Source of the DNA: Nostoc sp. 'Lobaria pulmonaria (5183) cyanobiont'
GTDB lineage: Bacteria > Cyanobacteriota > Cyanobacteriia > Cyanobacteriales > Nostocaceae
Assembly (NCBI RefSeq): GCF_002949795.1
Contig: NZ_CP026692.1
Coordinates: forward strand, 6,835,001-6,899,000
Direction: 5' to 3'
Length of the DNA: 64,000 nucleotides
In this document: one piece after another, positions 38,856-46,789 of the stretch
Layout of the letters: each line of letters begins with the position of its first letter
How positions within the stretch are numbered: the first letter of the stretch is position 1
Notes under the pieces: generated by a model
The model's input: the letters and a program-made list of their open reading frames with translations, nothing else
Database searches by the model: none
What the model was told of the DNA's origin: nothing
Program-made: the position numbers and the translations under genes

Positions 38856-38883
38856 AGCCCTCCCGTTAGGTGGTGGGTTGAAG
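38788..38883 (+). CRISPR. Remnant type V-K-like CRISPR array (two repeats, one spacer)
   Basis: Repeat 2 (38848-38883, 36 nt) runs GTTTCCACAGCCCTCCCG then TTAGGTGGTGGGTTGAAG. It agrees along its whole length with the Cas12k repeat type I recall (GTTTCAAC...CATCCCGGCTAGG then GGTGGGTTGAAAG). Repeat 1 keeps the 3' 22 nt (38788-38809: CCGTTAGGTGGTGGGTTGAA then AG). The interval 38810-38847 is a 38-nt spacer. Repeats point right, toward the tRNA. There is no Cas gene in the window. The assignment rests on remembered repeats, so a database check is needed. Confidence 0.7.
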
Positions 38884-38925
38884 TTCTTATAATTGAAGAC
38901 GCCAATTTGGCTATATAATTCTTTA

Positions 38926-38959
38926 TTAGGGTGGTTTGAAAGGAGCGCTGCGATCGCAC
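38926..38959 (+). ncRNA. Candidate delocalized homing crRNA against tRNA-Ala
   Basis: An atypical short repeat, TTAGGGTGGTTTGAAAG (38926-38942), is followed by GAGCGCTGCGATCGCAC (38943-38959). The latter matches 16 of 17 bases of the sense strand of tRNA-Ala(CGC) at 39350-39366, where the bases just 5' are GTA, fitting the GTN PAM of Cas12k. The match ends exactly at base 17, as in the short homing guides described for V-K CASTs. Eight of the bases are the common HIP1 octamer, which weakens the match alone but not its geometry. Confidence 0.7.
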
Positions 38960-39156
38960 GTAAAACGCAGCTATTTTATAGTAATGGAGCCTCTGCTTGG
39001 GTGAAAACAGCAAAAGAAGAGGTTATATATTTTTGTAATTAGACTGCAAATAAAGTGCTTTAAAGCTATTCTTCTAATTCAAGAGCCTTGGGCTTGCTGT
39101 AATAAATTAAATTAGAAAACATATATTTATTTAGCTGAGTTTTACAGGCGGATTTT

Positions 39157-39312
39157 GGACAATAATTCTTTAAAACTGGTTTCAACTCTGGACAATAATT
39201 CTTTAAAACTGGTTTAATTGCTGAAAGCCGCGAAAATACGTAACTTATGCCCCTGAAGTTGGAAAAAATGGACATTAATTCTTTAAAATTGACAATAATT
39301 ATTTAATGGACA
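39157..39312 (-). mobile_element. Tn7-like/CAST transposon end with four TnsB-type sites
   Basis: Reading inward from 39312 on the minus strand: terminal TGTCC, then four copies of a TTTAAAGAATTATTGTCC-type motif (plus-strand positions 39291-39306, 39270-39287, 39190-39207 and 39157-39174; the outermost two are degenerate). Arrays of such sites next to a TGT terminus are how TnsB-dependent transposon ends look. The terminus lies 2 bp from the tRNA-Ala 3' end and 54 bp from the GTA PAM used by the guide. The opposite end was not found. Confidence 0.65.
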
Positions 39313-39314
39313 TA

Positions 39315-39387
39315 TGGAGAATAACGGATTCGAACCGATGGCCTCTGCGGTGCGATCGCAGCACTCTACCAACTGAGCTAATTCCCC
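39315..39387 (-). tRNA. tRNA-Ala (CGC), putative CAST attachment site
   Basis: A 73-nt cloverleaf on the minus strand: acceptor GGGGAAT/ATTCTCC with G3:U70, anticodon stem CTGCG/CGCAG, loop ATCGCAC giving anticodon CGC, A73. A HIP1 octamer spans the anticodon stem and loop. It appears intact despite the adjacent transposon end. Confidence 0.93.
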
Positions 39388-39452
39388 TTAATCGGTGCTA
39401 AATTAAGAGTACTATTACTCATTAATTTAAGACATTATCACCATAGATTATT

Positions 39453-40181
39453 CTAACATTCAGTTACCGATGGTTGAGGCTGTTTTTGGGAATAAACCTT
39501 CTGCACACGTTCGAGTTCCAAATCATTGAGATAATCAACAGTCCAGTTACAGCAACGCTGGAGCATGTGGAATGGGTAAGTATTCGCTACACCAACTACT
39601 TGCATCTGCGATCGCTTCGCCGCTTCGATCCCTGCTGGAGTATCTTCAATTGCCAGACATTCCTGTGGTTGAAGATTCAATTCGGGATATTCCTTATTCA
39701 GGTGTTTCACTGCCAGTAGATAACCATCGGGTTCTGGTTTGCTGGTGGTGATGTCATCACCCGCGACAATAATTTTAAAATGTTCGGCTAGTTTAGCTCG
39801 ATGGAGTACCAGTTCTATTTCTTTGCGAAAAGCGCCACTAACTAATCCTAGTTTCAGATTCCGCGATCGCACCTGAAATATTAAGTCTTCTACACCTGGA
39901 TATAAAGGCAGTCTCTCTATTTTCTCTAGTTCGACCACATACGCTTGGGCTTTCCGGTACAGCAACTGAGTTAAATAGTTTTCATTGCCTACTCTACCAC
40001 GATTAGCGAGTAGTTGCTGAAAACAAGCGCGATCACTGCGTCCTAAAGAAGCTTGACGCTCATCGACGCGTTGGGGTTGGAGATTTTCTTCCATGAGAAT
40101 CTCATCGATCAGTTGCAGGTGGATTGGCTCATCGTTAATGATTACACCATTAAAATCAAAGAGAACTGCCTTTAAACTCAT
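39453..40181 (-). CDS. HAD-superfamily hydrolase (phosphatase/phosphomutase-like)
   Basis: 242 residues with a HAD core and helical cap. Motif I reads LFDFNGVIIND: the nucleophile Asp is present, but the second Asp (general acid/base) is Asn. Motif II is LVSGAF, the Lys is in TTSKPEPDGYL and motif IV is CLAIEDTPAGIEAA. It resembles beta-phosphoglucomutase/phosphoglycolate phosphatase-type enzymes, though the Asn would alter catalysis. It overlaps the upstream methyltransferase gene by 4 bp (ATGA), so the two are translationally coupled. Confidence 0.82.
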   Translation of the reverse strand: MSLKAVLFDFNGVIINDEPIHLQLIDEILMEENLQPQRVDERQASLGRSDRACFQQLLANRGRVGNENYLTQLLYRKAQAYVVELEKIERLPLYPGVEDLIFQVRSRNLKLGLVSGAFRKEIELVLHRAKLAEHFKIIVAGDDITTSKPEPDGYLLAVKHLNKEYPELNLQPQECLAIEDTPAGIEAAKRSQMQVVGVANTYPFHMLQRCCNWTVDYLNDLELERVQKVYSQKQPQPSVTEC

Positions 40182-41065
40182 GCCATTATGCCAAATGCTG
40201 GAGAACCAAGTCCCTCCAAATCATTATTATCTACTGATGTGTGAGTATACCGACGGATATTTTCGGTTGCTATTGGTTTAATGCCGCTAGTTACCTGATT
40301 TATCCACCATACATCTTGCGATCGCACTGCTTCAAATCCGGCTGCACCCATATTCGCTTCTATACTACTAGCAGCATATTCACGAATATATGGCTCTTCA
40401 AAAACATCATTGAGCCATTCTAACTGACGCAGAGTCTTCTGATTCCCATCTAGAATTAACACTTGTCCTCCAGTTCCCAGCAACCGGAAGCTTTCCCGCA
40501 GAATTGCCAAAGACACTGCATCTGGTGTTTCGTGGAATAGCAAAGAAGCTGTTACTAAGTCAAATGTTGCATCCCTCAAACCAGTTTTTTCAGCATTTCC
40601 ATGTCGCCATACTATATCTAAACCAGCATTTCTAGCTTTATCTTCTGCCCTTACCAGCATATAGGGCGATAAGTCCAAACCAATAACTTCCGCTTCGGGG
40701 AAAGCCTGTTTTAACATTAAAGTAGTGGAACCTGTGCCGCAGCCTAAATCGAGTATGCGTCGTGGTTTTACCTTGACGGCATCAACTAAAGCTTGACGAA
40801 CAATACTTTCATTCGGTGGCAAAACATAGTGGGTAATCGGATCGTAAGTAACTGCTGCATCGTAAGTCAGATATCCGCCAGCAATCCCGTGAAAGTTTTG
40901 ATTACTGTAGTACCACGGAATTATGACATCATCTCGTCGATAGCGATCGCTCTCTTTCTCCCAATCAATACTATCAGCGTAACGCCGTAACCCGTCTTCA
41001 TCAATCAAAAGACGCACTACAGGGGATAAAAAACGTTCCCAGATTGTATCTTGACGCACTGCCAT
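40178..41065 (-). CDS. Class I SAM-dependent methyltransferase
   Basis: 295 residues. SAM-binding motif I RILDLGCGTGSTTLML (about 105-120), the acidic post-I residue in EVIGLDLSPYML and motif DLVTASLLFHETPD define a class I methyltransferase (Methyltransf_11/25 type). The N-terminal 80 residues (WERFLSPVVRLLIDEDGLRRYADSIDWEK) are specific to a cyanobacterial subgroup. The substrate is unknown. It is coupled to the HAD gene. Confidence 0.85.
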   Translation of the reverse strand: MAVRQDTIWERFLSPVVRLLIDEDGLRRYADSIDWEKESDRYRRDDVIIPWYYSNQNFHGIAGGYLTYDAAVTYDPITHYVLPPNESIVRQALVDAVKVKPRRILDLGCGTGSTTLMLKQAFPEAEVIGLDLSPYMLVRAEDKARNAGLDIVWRHGNAEKTGLRDATFDLVTASLLFHETPDAVSLAILRESFRLLGTGGQVLILDGNQKTLRQLEWLNDVFEEPYIREYAASSIEANMGAAGFEAVRSQDVWWINQVTSGIKPIATENIRRYTHTSVDNNDLEGLGSPAFGIMA

Positions 41066-41480
41066 ATTGTGTCAGAACTTTAAGGAGCTATTTAAACAAA
41101 GTGATTTTCTTTACAAATTTTAATACATTTGGGAAGCATCTGCTTTCTCCCTATGGTGATACGTTGACGATTGTAATTTATTGTACTATAATTGTAGTAT
41201 ACAAATATAACTCCTAAAAGTAGTTCTTCAGCTTTACGAAAATTCAGAGAGTCAAATGAAAGACAATACAACATTTATATTGCTACAACTAACTAAGTAA
41301 TGGTTTATAAGTCATACCAATAATTATCACTGCCTTATACTCAATCCCTCCGGGTGACGCTCGTACCTCGCTAACGCTGCGCTAACGGTAGTTGCTCATG
41401 GAGGAAACCCCCATGCCCTTGGGAGAAGACCGCACTACCTCACCAAAATCTAAAATTTAAAATCCAAAATAGAAAAAATT
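41066..41480. other. Repeat-bearing spacer before rtcB
   Basis: 415 bp between divergent genes. The right part (about 41341-41470) contains a Nostoc palindromic repeat (GCTAACGCTGCGCTAACGG region) and TCTAAAATTTAAAATCCAAA short repeats. The left part is AT-rich and empty. Confidence 0.5.
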
Positions 41481-42662
41481 ATGCCCTACGAAAAGTTAGA
41501 AATTACCACACCAGCACCCGTCTTATCTTGGGCAAATCACTCTTTGGGTCCAGAAGAAACCAAGATGGCCAAGAATGTGGCATCATTACCATTTGTATTT
41601 AAGCACGTGGCATTAATGCCAGATGTTCACTTAGGAAAAGGTGCTTTAGTGGGTTCTGTAATTGCGACCAAAGAGGCAATTATGCCTGCTGCTGTCGGTG
41701 TAGATATCGGTTGCGGAATGAGCGCTATCAAAACATCATTTACTGCCGAACAACTAGAAGGTAAACTCAAGAAAATCCGTCTGGATATTGAAGCAGCAAT
41801 TCCTACTGGATTCAACGAAAACAAAGACGTTGAAAAATCTGTTATCAACTGGCAACACTGGGATGATTTTAAAGACTTGCATCGTGGTGTGCAAGACCTA
41901 CAAAGTAAAGCAATGAAACAAATGGGTTCTCTCGGTGGAGGAAACCACTTTATTGAAGTGTGCCTCGATACAGAGAACCAAGTTTGGCTGATGCTGCATT
42001 CTGGTTCGCGCAACATCGGCAATAAACTCGCCCAGTGTCATATTCATACAGCCAGAGAATTAGCAAAAATGGCAGGTAATAAATTGCCTGACCCTGATTT
42101 GGCTCATTTTGTGGCTGGTACGCCAGAATTTCAAGCATACTGGCACGATTTGCAATGGTCACAAAACTATGCGCGTGTCAACCGCGATGTGATGATGGCG
42201 CGTTTTAAGCACATAGTTGAAAAGCATCTGGCAGGTGGGAAGGCAACTAAACCTTTATTGCAGGTTAATTGTCATCATAATTACGCCGAAAAAGAAGTGC
42301 ATTTTGACGAGGATGTATACGTTACTCGTAAGGGTGCAGTCCGCGCCCAAACTGAAGATTATGGGATTATTCCTGGTTCGATGGGGGCAAAGTCTTTCAT
42401 CGTTAAGGGTAAAGGTAATGCTCACAGCTTTTGTTCTTGTTCTCATGGTGCAGGGCGTTTAATGTCTAGAAATAAGGCAAAAAATGTCTACACACTTGAT
42501 GATTTGATAGAGCAAACAAATGGCGTAGAATGCCGCAAAGATGAGGGTGTGTTAGATGAAATTCCTGGTGCTTATAAGCCGATAGAACAAGTTATGCAAA
42601 ATCAAGCAGATTTGGTTGAAGTTGTAGCAACACTTAAGCAAGTTCTTTGTGTAAAAGGATAA
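41481..42662 (+). CDS. rtcB: RNA ligase RtcB family
   Basis: 393 residues. It joins 2',3'-cyclic phosphate (or 3'-phosphate) and 5'-OH RNA ends using GTP and Mn. Metal ligands lie in VGVDIGCGMSA (Asp and Cys), GSLGGGNHFIE and LMLHSGSRNIG. The guanylylated His is in CSCSHGAGRLMSR. It is the shorter bacterial form of RtcB (about 390 residues versus 480 in archaea). No archease or RtcA gene is adjacent. A terminator hairpin follows. Confidence 0.93.
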   Translation: MPYEKLEITTPAPVLSWANHSLGPEETKMAKNVASLPFVFKHVALMPDVHLGKGALVGSVIATKEAIMPAAVGVDIGCGMSAIKTSFTAEQLEGKLKKIRLDIEAAIPTGFNENKDVEKSVINWQHWDDFKDLHRGVQDLQSKAMKQMGSLGGGNHFIEVCLDTENQVWLMLHSGSRNIGNKLAQCHIHTARELAKMAGNKLPDPDLAHFVAGTPEFQAYWHDLQWSQNYARVNRDVMMARFKHIVEKHLAGGKATKPLLQVNCHHNYAEKEVHFDEDVYVTRKGAVRAQTEDYGIIPGSMGAKSFIVKGKGNAHSFCSCSHGAGRLMSRNKAKNVYTLDDLIEQTNGVECRKDEGVLDEIPGAYKPIEQVMQNQADLVEVVATLKQVLCVKG

Positions 42663-42672
42663 ATTAGGTAGG

Positions 42673-42697
42673 GTGGGTAATGCCCACCTTTTTTATT
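42673..42697 (+). terminator. Rho-independent terminator of rtcB
   Basis: GGTGGG with CCCACC, a 5-nt loop and a run of six T, 10 bp after the rtcB stop. Confidence 0.85.
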
Positions 42698-42739
42698 TTT
42701 TTAAATGCAGAGGCACGCTGAGGAAGAAATGATTGTTTT

Positions 42740-42915
42740 AAGTGAATCAGACTGAACAAATAGCTTCTAAAGACTGGCGAGAAGGATAAGTCTGCTAAGG
42801 AGTAAATATTACGGGTTAGGAATATGGCATCGGTCAATTCAAAGGTTGCGTCTTTGGCTCTACCTAAATGTTTGTAAGCTACTTGACGAAACTCTTCGAG
42901 TCTGGCACGTTTCAT
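42740..42915 (-). pseudogene. Transposase N-terminal fragment (NF041680-like)
   Basis: The frame begins MKRARLEEFRQVAYKHLGRAKDATFELTDAIFLTRNIYSLADLSFSPVFR, the recognisable start of a cyanobacterial transposase family I recall. After about 52 residues it loses similarity and runs out at 42664. Family members are about 400 residues, so this is a stub. Confidence 0.65.
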
Positions 42916-43483
42916 GTTGCAGATGAGTAATGGTAGTTCTTTTCTCAGTTTCTGCCAAAAAGGGGACTGTATTCAATCAGACCCCCCTTTATTTTTGGTA
43001 ATTTCCCATTTAGTCTAAACTCCAGTCTTAAGGTCAGATTAAGTACTACTGCTTCAGTATAAACTCGGTAATTAGGGAAAACCTTTATAAAAATTTCAAT
43101 GGTAAGCTTTTAAAATAGGTGCTGGTGCGTTTTCTATCTATCAGTGCCACGATATGCACATGAAGTAGATATGATCTCGAAGTCAGTACCAAGTAAACAG
43201 GAATCGGCGGCCTATGAAACGTTGCGTTGTGTTTGTCTTCTTGAGTTTTCGTCAGCCAGCATAGATAATCCTAGACTCTTTTACCATAACAAAAAAATCA
43301 TGCTACGAAAAAAACACGTATTTAGTAAAAATACTGAGACAGTCTAATAGCATATTGAGTTATTTTTATAGCTATAAAATTAGTGAAGTTCGTGCTGATT
43401 TAGGGACATTTAAACTCAGGTATTTCTTATAGTTTGCTCAAATTATTGGAGAAAAATATGCGATCGCTATTCAGGAGCTAAAA
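42916..43483. other. Spacer before the 43484 gene
   Basis: About 570 bp, no gene recognised. It may include flanks of the transposase relic. A ribosome-binding site (AGGAG) lies about 8 bp before 43484 and a HIP1 octamer just before it. Confidence 0.35.
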
Positions 43484-44080
43484 ATGAGAAAGAATTTTTT
43501 GTTTGCATTAATATTTAGTTTGGTTGTCGTTTTATCTTTATTAACTAGCAAAGCAGTTGCTTCTTTGAATTACCAGGAATTACCATCAGCACTCATAGCT
43601 GCTATTCGTCAAGATTTCTTGCAGTATCAGGAGAATTTTGGTGATTACAGCAGGAACAGCAAGGATCACAGAGTTTTTTTTGTTGATCTTAACAATGATC
43701 ATGTCAAGGAAACAATTTTATATCCGGCAAGTGGAGTAATGTGCAGTAACCGTAGTTGTCCAATTTTTATATATACTAAAATCGGTAACAACTATAAAAC
43801 AATATCTGATATAAAGGTTGTTAAAAACGATAAGTTTTCAACTATTTATGGATCAAAGAATGAACCATCAATTGGGGTTTTAAAGACCAGTAACGAAGGA
43901 TGGCGTGACTTAGCAACTCGATTATTTGACTATGCAAGTCGAACAGAAAAGTGGTCACAGTTTCGTTATGGAAGTCATGGATATACAGATTCAACGCGAG
44001 TTCTGATTTCAACTCCGCGAACTATTTTGGAATATTCATCAGGTGTTGAGACAGACTTCAACAAATTTTTAGCCCCTTGA
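43484..44080 (+). CDS. Secreted protein, function unknown
   Basis: 198 residues with a clear signal peptide (LFALIFSLVVVLSLLTSKAVA). The mature part has a central block, RVFFVDLNNDHVKETILYP, resembling an EF-hand-like/FG-GAP Asp-rich turn, and two cysteines in MCSNRSCPIF that could form a disulphide. AGGAGCTAAAA precedes the ATG. No family is recognised. It shares with the next gene a low-GC composition and a signal peptide. Confidence 0.6.
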   Translation: MRKNFLFALIFSLVVVLSLLTSKAVASLNYQELPSALIAAIRQDFLQYQENFGDYSRNSKDHRVFFVDLNNDHVKETILYPASGVMCSNRSCPIFIYTKIGNNYKTISDIKVVKNDKFSTIYGSKNEPSIGVLKTSNEGWRDLATRLFDYASRTEKWSQFRYGSHGYTDSTRVLISTPRTILEYSSGVETDFNKFLAP

Positions 44081-44340
44081 TGCAGAAAGTAAACTATGAA
44101 TCAATCTAGTTTAGGTTAATAGTGAATTTTTACAATATTTCAATTTTGTTTTAGTGGTAATTTAAAAAATCAAATATAAACAGGACTTTAAATGTAGCCT
44201 ATTTAGAATTTTTGACAGCTAGTTTATCACCTATTTTGGTAAAGTATAATCCTATATCGTGGTAAAAATTATTGACGATTTAAAAAATAATTTTAGGAAA
44301 TCATAGAGATATAAAATAATAATCACAACTATAATTAATT

Positions 44341-44874
44341 ATGTCTTTAAAACAATCTTTTCAACCATCTTTTACTCGAAGCAGCTTAGTGATATTCTTA
44401 ATTGGTGCAATTAACCTCACTAATTTTTCAATGGTAAAGGCTGGAAATGTTTTTGAAATAAACAGCACTACCCAAACATGGCCTTCAGCTTCAACACAAT
44501 CGGATCAAACAAAAGCTTCAAAAACAATAAATTCTGCTCTTTTAATAGGTGAGTGGAGTCAGACTGGTAAATGTAACTATGAGCGTTTTATTTATACTTC
44601 AAATGGTAAATATATTTGGCGTAAAAAAGAAGGAAGAAGATGGAAAAATCAATATCAAGGAATTTATGTTTTTAAGAATGGGATAGTAATAGTTGCTGAT
44701 GGGCCAAACACGGGGGGAGCGCAGATTAACATTTATTCTTTAACTAGAAAATCTTTTATAGGTACATGGGTTGCTACTGAAGAGTTAACTTTTGAAAATC
44801 CAGAAGATGCAAAGTTTAACTACACAAAATGCACTACGAATATAAATATTTTTGTTAATCAGAAAAACGCCTAA
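44341..44874 (+). CDS. Secreted protein, function unknown
   Basis: 177 residues. The signal sequence (LVIFLIGAINLTNFSMVKA) is followed by a beta-rich domain from about residue 70: IGEWSQTGKCNYERFIYTSNGKYIWRKKEG, then FIGTWVATEELTF and KCTTN. The pattern (a lipocalin-like GxW start and two Cys) suggests a small beta-barrel, but this is a guess. The 260-bp gap before it is empty. Confidence 0.55.
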   Translation: MSLKQSFQPSFTRSSLVIFLIGAINLTNFSMVKAGNVFEINSTTQTWPSASTQSDQTKASKTINSALLIGEWSQTGKCNYERFIYTSNGKYIWRKKEGRRWKNQYQGIYVFKNGIVIVADGPNTGGAQINIYSLTRKSFIGTWVATEELTFENPEDAKFNYTKCTTNINIFVNQKNA

Positions 44875-44953
44875 TACTAAGCCCATCACACCCTAAGCAC
44901 CCCTGTCTCTAATGCTACTGTCCATAAAAATTTAAGTGTAGGTATTATTTATT

Positions 44954-44999
44954 GTTAGCGCTAGTCTACGACAAACTACTACTCGCTGATAGCGCTAAC
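44954..44999. terminator. Inverted repeat between convergent genes
   Basis: GTTAGCGCTA and TAGCGCTAAC form a 10-bp perfect stem with a 26-nt loop between the 44341 gene and pdhC, both ending here. Confidence 0.5.
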
Positions 45000-45024
45000 A
45001 TTTAAATTTGGTGTCTTTTCAAAA

Positions 45025-46326
45025 TTACATTGTCAAAGATTGAGGATTTGTCTCAATCAATTTCGCTAAATCTTGCAAGAATGCCGCAGCATGGGCACCA
45101 TAAATAATCCGGTGGTCGGAAGTAATATTGACTTGCATTTGTTGGCGCACGCCAAATAAACCGTCGGGTGTTGCTACCACTTGCGGACGGGATGCCCCGA
45201 TCGCTAAAATTGAACCTTGTCCAGGTGGCAAAATCGCATCAAATTTGTCTACGCCAAACATCCCCAAATTCGACAGAGTGAAAGTACCACTGTTGTATTC
45301 TTGGGGCTGTAGTTGTTTTGCCCTGGCACGTTCTACCAAAGATTTCCAAGTACGCGACAGAGAATAAATATCCACTGCGTCTGCATTTTGCAGCACAGGT
45401 GTAATCAATCCGCCATCATCCATTGCTACTGCTACAGAAATGTTGATATCAGAATGATAGACAATACCCTGGTCTGAGTAGCTAGCATTTAACAATGGGT
45501 GTTTTTGCAATGTCACTGCTACAGCTTTCGCTAGTAGCGCTGTCATTGTCACGCCTTTGGATTTAATTTGTTTATAAAGTTTGTCTAATCCGTCAGTGGT
45601 AATTGTATAACCGACACGGAAGACGGGCACGGATATGGTGGCTACCATATTCCGCACGACAGCATTTTGGAAGGTAGTTAAAGGTACGGTTTGACCAGGA
45701 ACAGCCGTCGCCACGGGTGCGGGTGCTGGTGTCCGAGGTGCTGGGGGTGCAATTGGGGCGCTGGTTGGTACGGGTGCTGGTGGGGCAGCTGGGGCAGGTG
45801 CAGGTTGTTTGCCCTTATTAGACAATGCTTCTACATCTTCGGCGACAATGCGTCCGTGTGGGCCACTACCTTGGAGTGTAGTTAAATCAACTTTGAGTTC
45901 TTTGGCTAACTTACGGGCACGGGGTGAAACTACAAGCCTTCCTTCTTTGTGGTTAGAACCGTTTTGAGACGCTAAGGCAGGTGTGGCGGCTGAGGCTGTA
46001 GCGGCAACTGGTTCAGGGGAAGAGGTAGGAGTAGCAGCTGCGCCGCCAGAATTGGCAAGAGATTTGGCCTGTTCAATTTCAGCTTCCGTTTCAGCGATGA
46101 AGGCGATCGCAGATCCTACTGGGGCAGTTTCACCAGCTTCAACTATGATATGGGCAAGAAATCCCTCATAGAAGGTTTCTACATCCATATCTGCCTTATC
46201 TGACTCTACAACCACCACTGTTTCGCCTTTTTCCACTTTGTCCCCAGGCGATTTCACCCAGGAGACGATTTTGCCTTCCGTCATGGTGGAACTCAGCGCC
46301 GGCATAAATACTTCGTGAATGCTCAT
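45025..46326 (-). CDS. pdhC: Dihydrolipoamide acetyltransferase (pyruvate dehydrogenase E2)
   Basis: 433 residues. The lipoyl domain (about 3-76) has the lipoylated Lys in VESDKADMDVE. A peripheral-subunit-binding domain (about 130-168: VSPRARKLAKELKVDL) follows a Pro/Ala linker. The catalytic domain ends SDHRIIYGAHAAAFLQDL, with the active-site His. The usual DG after it is YG, as in the cyanobacterial/plastid form. It transfers acetyl groups from E1 to CoA. E1 and E3 genes are not nearby. Confidence 0.93.
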   Translation of the reverse strand: MSIHEVFMPALSSTMTEGKIVSWVKSPGDKVEKGETVVVVESDKADMDVETFYEGFLAHIIVEAGETAPVGSAIAFIAETEAEIEQAKSLANSGGAAATPTSSPEPVAATASAATPALASQNGSNHKEGRLVVSPRARKLAKELKVDLTTLQGSGPHGRIVAEDVEALSNKGKQPAPAPAAPPAPVPTSAPIAPPAPRTPAPAPVATAVPGQTVPLTTFQNAVVRNMVATISVPVFRVGYTITTDGLDKLYKQIKSKGVTMTALLAKAVAVTLQKHPLLNASYSDQGIVYHSDINISVAVAMDDGGLITPVLQNADAVDIYSLSRTWKSLVERARAKQLQPQEYNSGTFTLSNLGMFGVDKFDAILPPGQGSILAIGASRPQVVATPDGLFGVRQQMQVNITSDHRIIYGAHAAAFLQDLAKLIETNPQSLTM

Positions 46327-46447
46327 AGGGTGGTTTGGAAATCAATGGTTTATGGACTTTAACAGTTTTTGTCAGATCGAATTGTATCTTGATGGGAGAG
46401 TTTTAGACTGTTTATATTTTAGGTTGAGGATTGGGCAAAATAGTTCC

Positions 46448-46487
46448 GAGTGCTGAGTAAAGAAGTAACATTCCCCACTCAGCACTC
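46448..46487. repeat. GAGTGCTGAGT inverted repeat
   Basis: An 11-bp perfect inverted repeat, GAGTGCTGAGT/ACTCAGCACTC. It is the same unit as the insertion in cyaC. The surrounding 46327-46789 spacer also carries GGGCATT heptamers and no gene. Confidence 0.7.
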
Positions 46488-46789
46488 CTGAAGGGCATGG
46501 GGTATTGGGCATTGGTTATTCACTAATGACTCTAGGAACCTAAATATAGCTTAGAGGTCTATAATACAGAACTATCCTCAATGGTTAGCCAATATCTCGA
46601 TGTCGTTTTAGTCATTGACTTGCAAAAACCACCACGAGTTTCTCACAGATTAAATGGGATTGCTATTTAATATTCCTCATAACCACTACTTAAGATACAA
46701 GAGCTTCTCACGGATAGAGGATATAGGATGTAGTTCAATCTAGAATTCAAAACTGGTAATAAACCTATTTGAAATTCCTGTTTATTTTT

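Noticed and set aside
38264-39312. Search for cas12k, tnsB, tnsC or tniQ pieces
   Set aside because: No frame in this stretch resembles these proteins, so a functional CAST is not claimed.
43144-43347. 67-residue frame in the spacer before 43484
   Set aside because: No ribosome-binding site or family; composition not protein-like.
45128-45367. Open frames opposite pdhC
   Set aside because: Shadows of a well-identified gene.
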